Positions 62,619-64,000 of a stretch of DNA of 64,000 nucleotides are shown one piece after another. Origin of the DNA: Cedecea selenatireducens (GTDB lineage Bacteria > Pseudomonadota > Gammaproteobacteria > Enterobacterales > Enterobacteriaceae); contig NZ_JBHIKW010000002.1 of the NCBI RefSeq assembly GCF_042138895.1, positions 62,001-126,000 of the forward strand, read 5' to 3'. The notes beneath the pieces were generated by a model. That model was not told the origin of the DNA. It did no database searches and worked only from the letters and a program-made list of their open reading frames with translations. The first letter of the stretch is position 1. Each line of letters opens with the position of its first letter. Made by a program: the position numbers and the translations under genes.

Positions 62619-63896
62619 TTACTGCTCCACGGGGCTCATTTCCCCCGCGCCAGCTTTACCCTTCACCCGCTTCGGCTGCGGGACTTTGATAATAAACGTC
62701 AGTACGCCCGCAAACAGATACAGCCCGGTATACGCCCAGACCACGCCCACAATGTCGAAGAACGGCAGGATCAGCGAGGCAATAGCCGGTGCCACAAAGT
62801 TGCTCATCCCCGCGGACAGGTTATAGATGGAGATGGCCGCTCCGCGATGGTGTGGCTCCAGCGTTGGAAATACCGCCGTCATCGGCACAAACGCCGCGAC
62901 AAAGGTGCCAAGCATCACAGCCGGGATCAGCGCGACCCAGAAATTATGCCCCACCCACACCGGCAGGTAATAAAACGTCAGGCTGGAAATCGCCATGCCT
63001 AAACAGCCGAACCAGCGCACCTGGCGAATCCAACCGATGTACTCCCCCATAATTCCCCAAAAGATATTGGTGAAAATGGTGACAAAGAAGAACACCGCCC
63101 AAATCTGTAGCCACTCAGAAATCGTGAAGCCGAGACGATCAACAAACAGCAGCGGCATCACTATCGCGAAGCCAAACAGAGACAGCGTGTTGATAATGCG
63201 GATCAGGCAGGCATAAAACACGTCACGGTTGCTGAACAGGATGGTCACCGCCCGCGACATCTCCGTCATTTTCTCGCGCAGCGGCAGATTAATCCGCGAG
63301 CGGTCAACCGGCACATTACGCAGGCTGAAGAAGGCGATAAGCCCGCCGCCCGTTACCCAGGCAATGGCCATCCACAGCGTGCCCGTTTCGCCAAATGCCG
63401 GGATAGTCAGGCTTGGCAGATAACTCCCCACCACGCCGATACCGATAGAGTACATAGCCCAGAACCAGCCGGTCGCCGCCGCCAGCCTCTCACGCGGTAC
63501 CACCTGCACCAGCATCAACATGAAGGAGTAGATAAACAGCGGATAGGCCAGGCCGCGAATGCCGTAGAACAGCAGCATCAGCGGGTAGTTACGCATCCCG
63601 AGGCCGAGCGTCATAAACAATGCGTGCATCACTACCCAGGTAACAAAACCAATCAGCATCGCTTTTTGCGGGGTGATAAGCTCAGCCACTACGCCGGAAG
63701 CCCAGGCCGCCAGGCCTGCCGCAAGACCATACAGGGTAAACACCATCGCCGATTGCGCGGGCGTAAAGCCCATGTCGGTAATATGCTTAGACAAAAACGC
63801 CATCTCGAAACCATCGCCGCTCATAAAAATAGCGATGGCGATAAATCCCCACAGCAGATGTTTAGGTAAACCAAACCAGTAGTGTTTAGATTGCAT
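62619..63896 (-). CDS. MFS transporter of the ribitol/D-arabinitol (RbtT/DalT) type
   Basis: A 425-residue protein with 12 predicted membrane helices. The sequence pattern near the start, GFIAIAIFMSGDGFEMAFLSKHI, and LLFYGIRGLAYPLFIYSFML are, as I recall, close to Klebsiella RbtT and DalT pentitol carriers. It would import a pentitol by proton symport. It is the 3'-most gene of a minus-strand operon that continues past the right edge. E. coli K-12 has no such gene after yfcH, so it marks an accessory segment. The exact substrate is unproven. Confidence 0.8.
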   Translation of the reverse strand: MQSKHYWFGLPKHLLWGFIAIAIFMSGDGFEMAFLSKHITDMGFTPAQSAMVFTLYGLAAGLAAWASGVVAELITPQKAMLIGFVTWVVMHALFMTLGLGMRNYPLMLLFYGIRGLAYPLFIYSFMLMLVQVVPRERLAAATGWFWAMYSIGIGVVGSYLPSLTIPAFGETGTLWMAIAWVTGGGLIAFFSLRNVPVDRSRINLPLREKMTEMSRAVTILFSNRDVFYACLIRIINTLSLFGFAIVMPLLFVDRLGFTISEWLQIWAVFFFVTIFTNIFWGIMGEYIGWIRQVRWFGCLGMAISSLTFYYLPVWVGHNFWVALIPAVMLGTFVAAFVPMTAVFPTLEPHHRGAAISIYNLSAGMSNFVAPAIASLILPFFDIVGVVWAYTGLYLFAGVLTFIIKVPQPKRVKGKAGAGEMSPVEQ

Positions 63897-63958
63897 AACA
63901 CTCTTCCTCGTTCTCGGGTACAGGGTTCCCGGCAGCGGAAAGGCCGCCGGGAGGGCAG

Positions 63959-64000
63959 TCAGGGCAGCAGCTTACGAGCGGCTTTTTGTTGTTGGTAAAG
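63959..64000 (-). CDS. 3' end of upstream gene, possibly a carbohydrate kinase (partial)
   Basis: The last 13 codons and TGA stop, reading LYQQQKAARKLLP. The LYQQ ending resembles the C-terminus of XylB-like FGGY kinases, and in Klebsiella pentitol operons a kinase gene precedes the transporter gene. The fragment is too short for a firm call. It ends 62 nt before the MFS start. Confidence 0.4.
   Translation of the reverse strand, partial: LYQQQKAARKLLP

Noticed and set aside
1..64000. tRNA, rRNA, CRISPR array, prophage, transposase or toxin-antitoxin genes
   Set aside because: No matching repeats, stems or protein families were seen anywhere in the window.

Overview
The window is chromosomal DNA of a member of the Enterobacteriaceae. 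The proteins and gene order (gyrA, ubiG, nrdAB-yfaE, glpQT/glpABC, menFDHBCE, nuoA-N, lrhA, alaA, yfbR-yfbV, ackA-pta, yfcD-yfcH, folX) closely follow the E. coli K-12 gyrA-folX region, and most proteins agree with the E. coli ones in length to within a few residues. It is not E. coli. yfaL, inaA, the rhm genes, nudI-ais-arn-pmrD, rbn/elaD/yfbK-N and yfcC, which I recall as lying in these intervals in E. coli K-12, are absent. Other genes sit at several of those points: a catalase gene, an NmrA-like/LysR pair, a transketolase-PTS operon and a polyol transporter. GyrA carries Thr at position 83, as in several non-E. coli enteric genera. I do not assign a genus.

Layout. 1-5.9 kb: 5' end of gyrA (-), ubiG, then the aerobic ribonucleotide reductase operon nrdA-nrdB-yfaE, preceded by two NrdR-like boxes and a perfect DnaA box. 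6-12.7 kb: glycerol-3-phosphate regulon, with glpTQ (-) divergent from anaerobic glpABC (+) across an intergenic region with CRP-like and FNR-like sites. 12.7-16.3 kb: yfaY, yfaZ and a clade-3-type catalase. 16.3-23.3 kb: complete menaquinone operon menF-D-H-B-C-E (-). 23.4-26.1 kb: elaB, elaA, and an NmrA-like/LysR divergent pair. 26.2-41.3 kb: the 13-gene complex I operon nuoA-N (-) with fused nuoCD. 41.3-43.8 kb: two long non-coding stretches around lrhA. 43.8-49.4 kb: alaA, yfbR (+), yfbS, yfbT, yfbU, yfbV (-). 49.8-53.2 kb: ackA-pta. 53.3-58.5 kb: an ascorbate-family PTS (IIA, IIB, IIC) plus split transketolase operon (-), divergent from a LacI-family regulator gene. 58.6-62.6 kb: yfcD, yfcE, yfcF (-), yfcG, folX, yfcH (+). 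62.6-64 kb: MFS pentitol-type transporter and the last 13 codons of an upstream gene, possibly a sugar kinase.

Functionally the window is dominated by respiration and central carbon metabolism: GlpABC and complex I feed electrons to quinones, the men genes make menaquinone for anaerobic respiration, UbiG completes ubiquinone, and Pta-AckA handle overflow acetate. The least characterised part is the PTS/transketolase cluster. Its divergent promoter region contains a perfect CRP-type site and two related palindromes 34 bp apart, probably operators of the LacI-family protein. I recall an equivalent cluster between pta and yfcD in Salmonella, so it is probably not new, but its substrate is open.

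I found no tRNA, rRNA, CRISPR array, prophage or insertion sequence. Palindromic CCCTCTCCC-type repeats occur in five intergenic gaps, three of them inside operons. I did not find an evidently undescribed multi-gene system; most of the window is conserved core genome.
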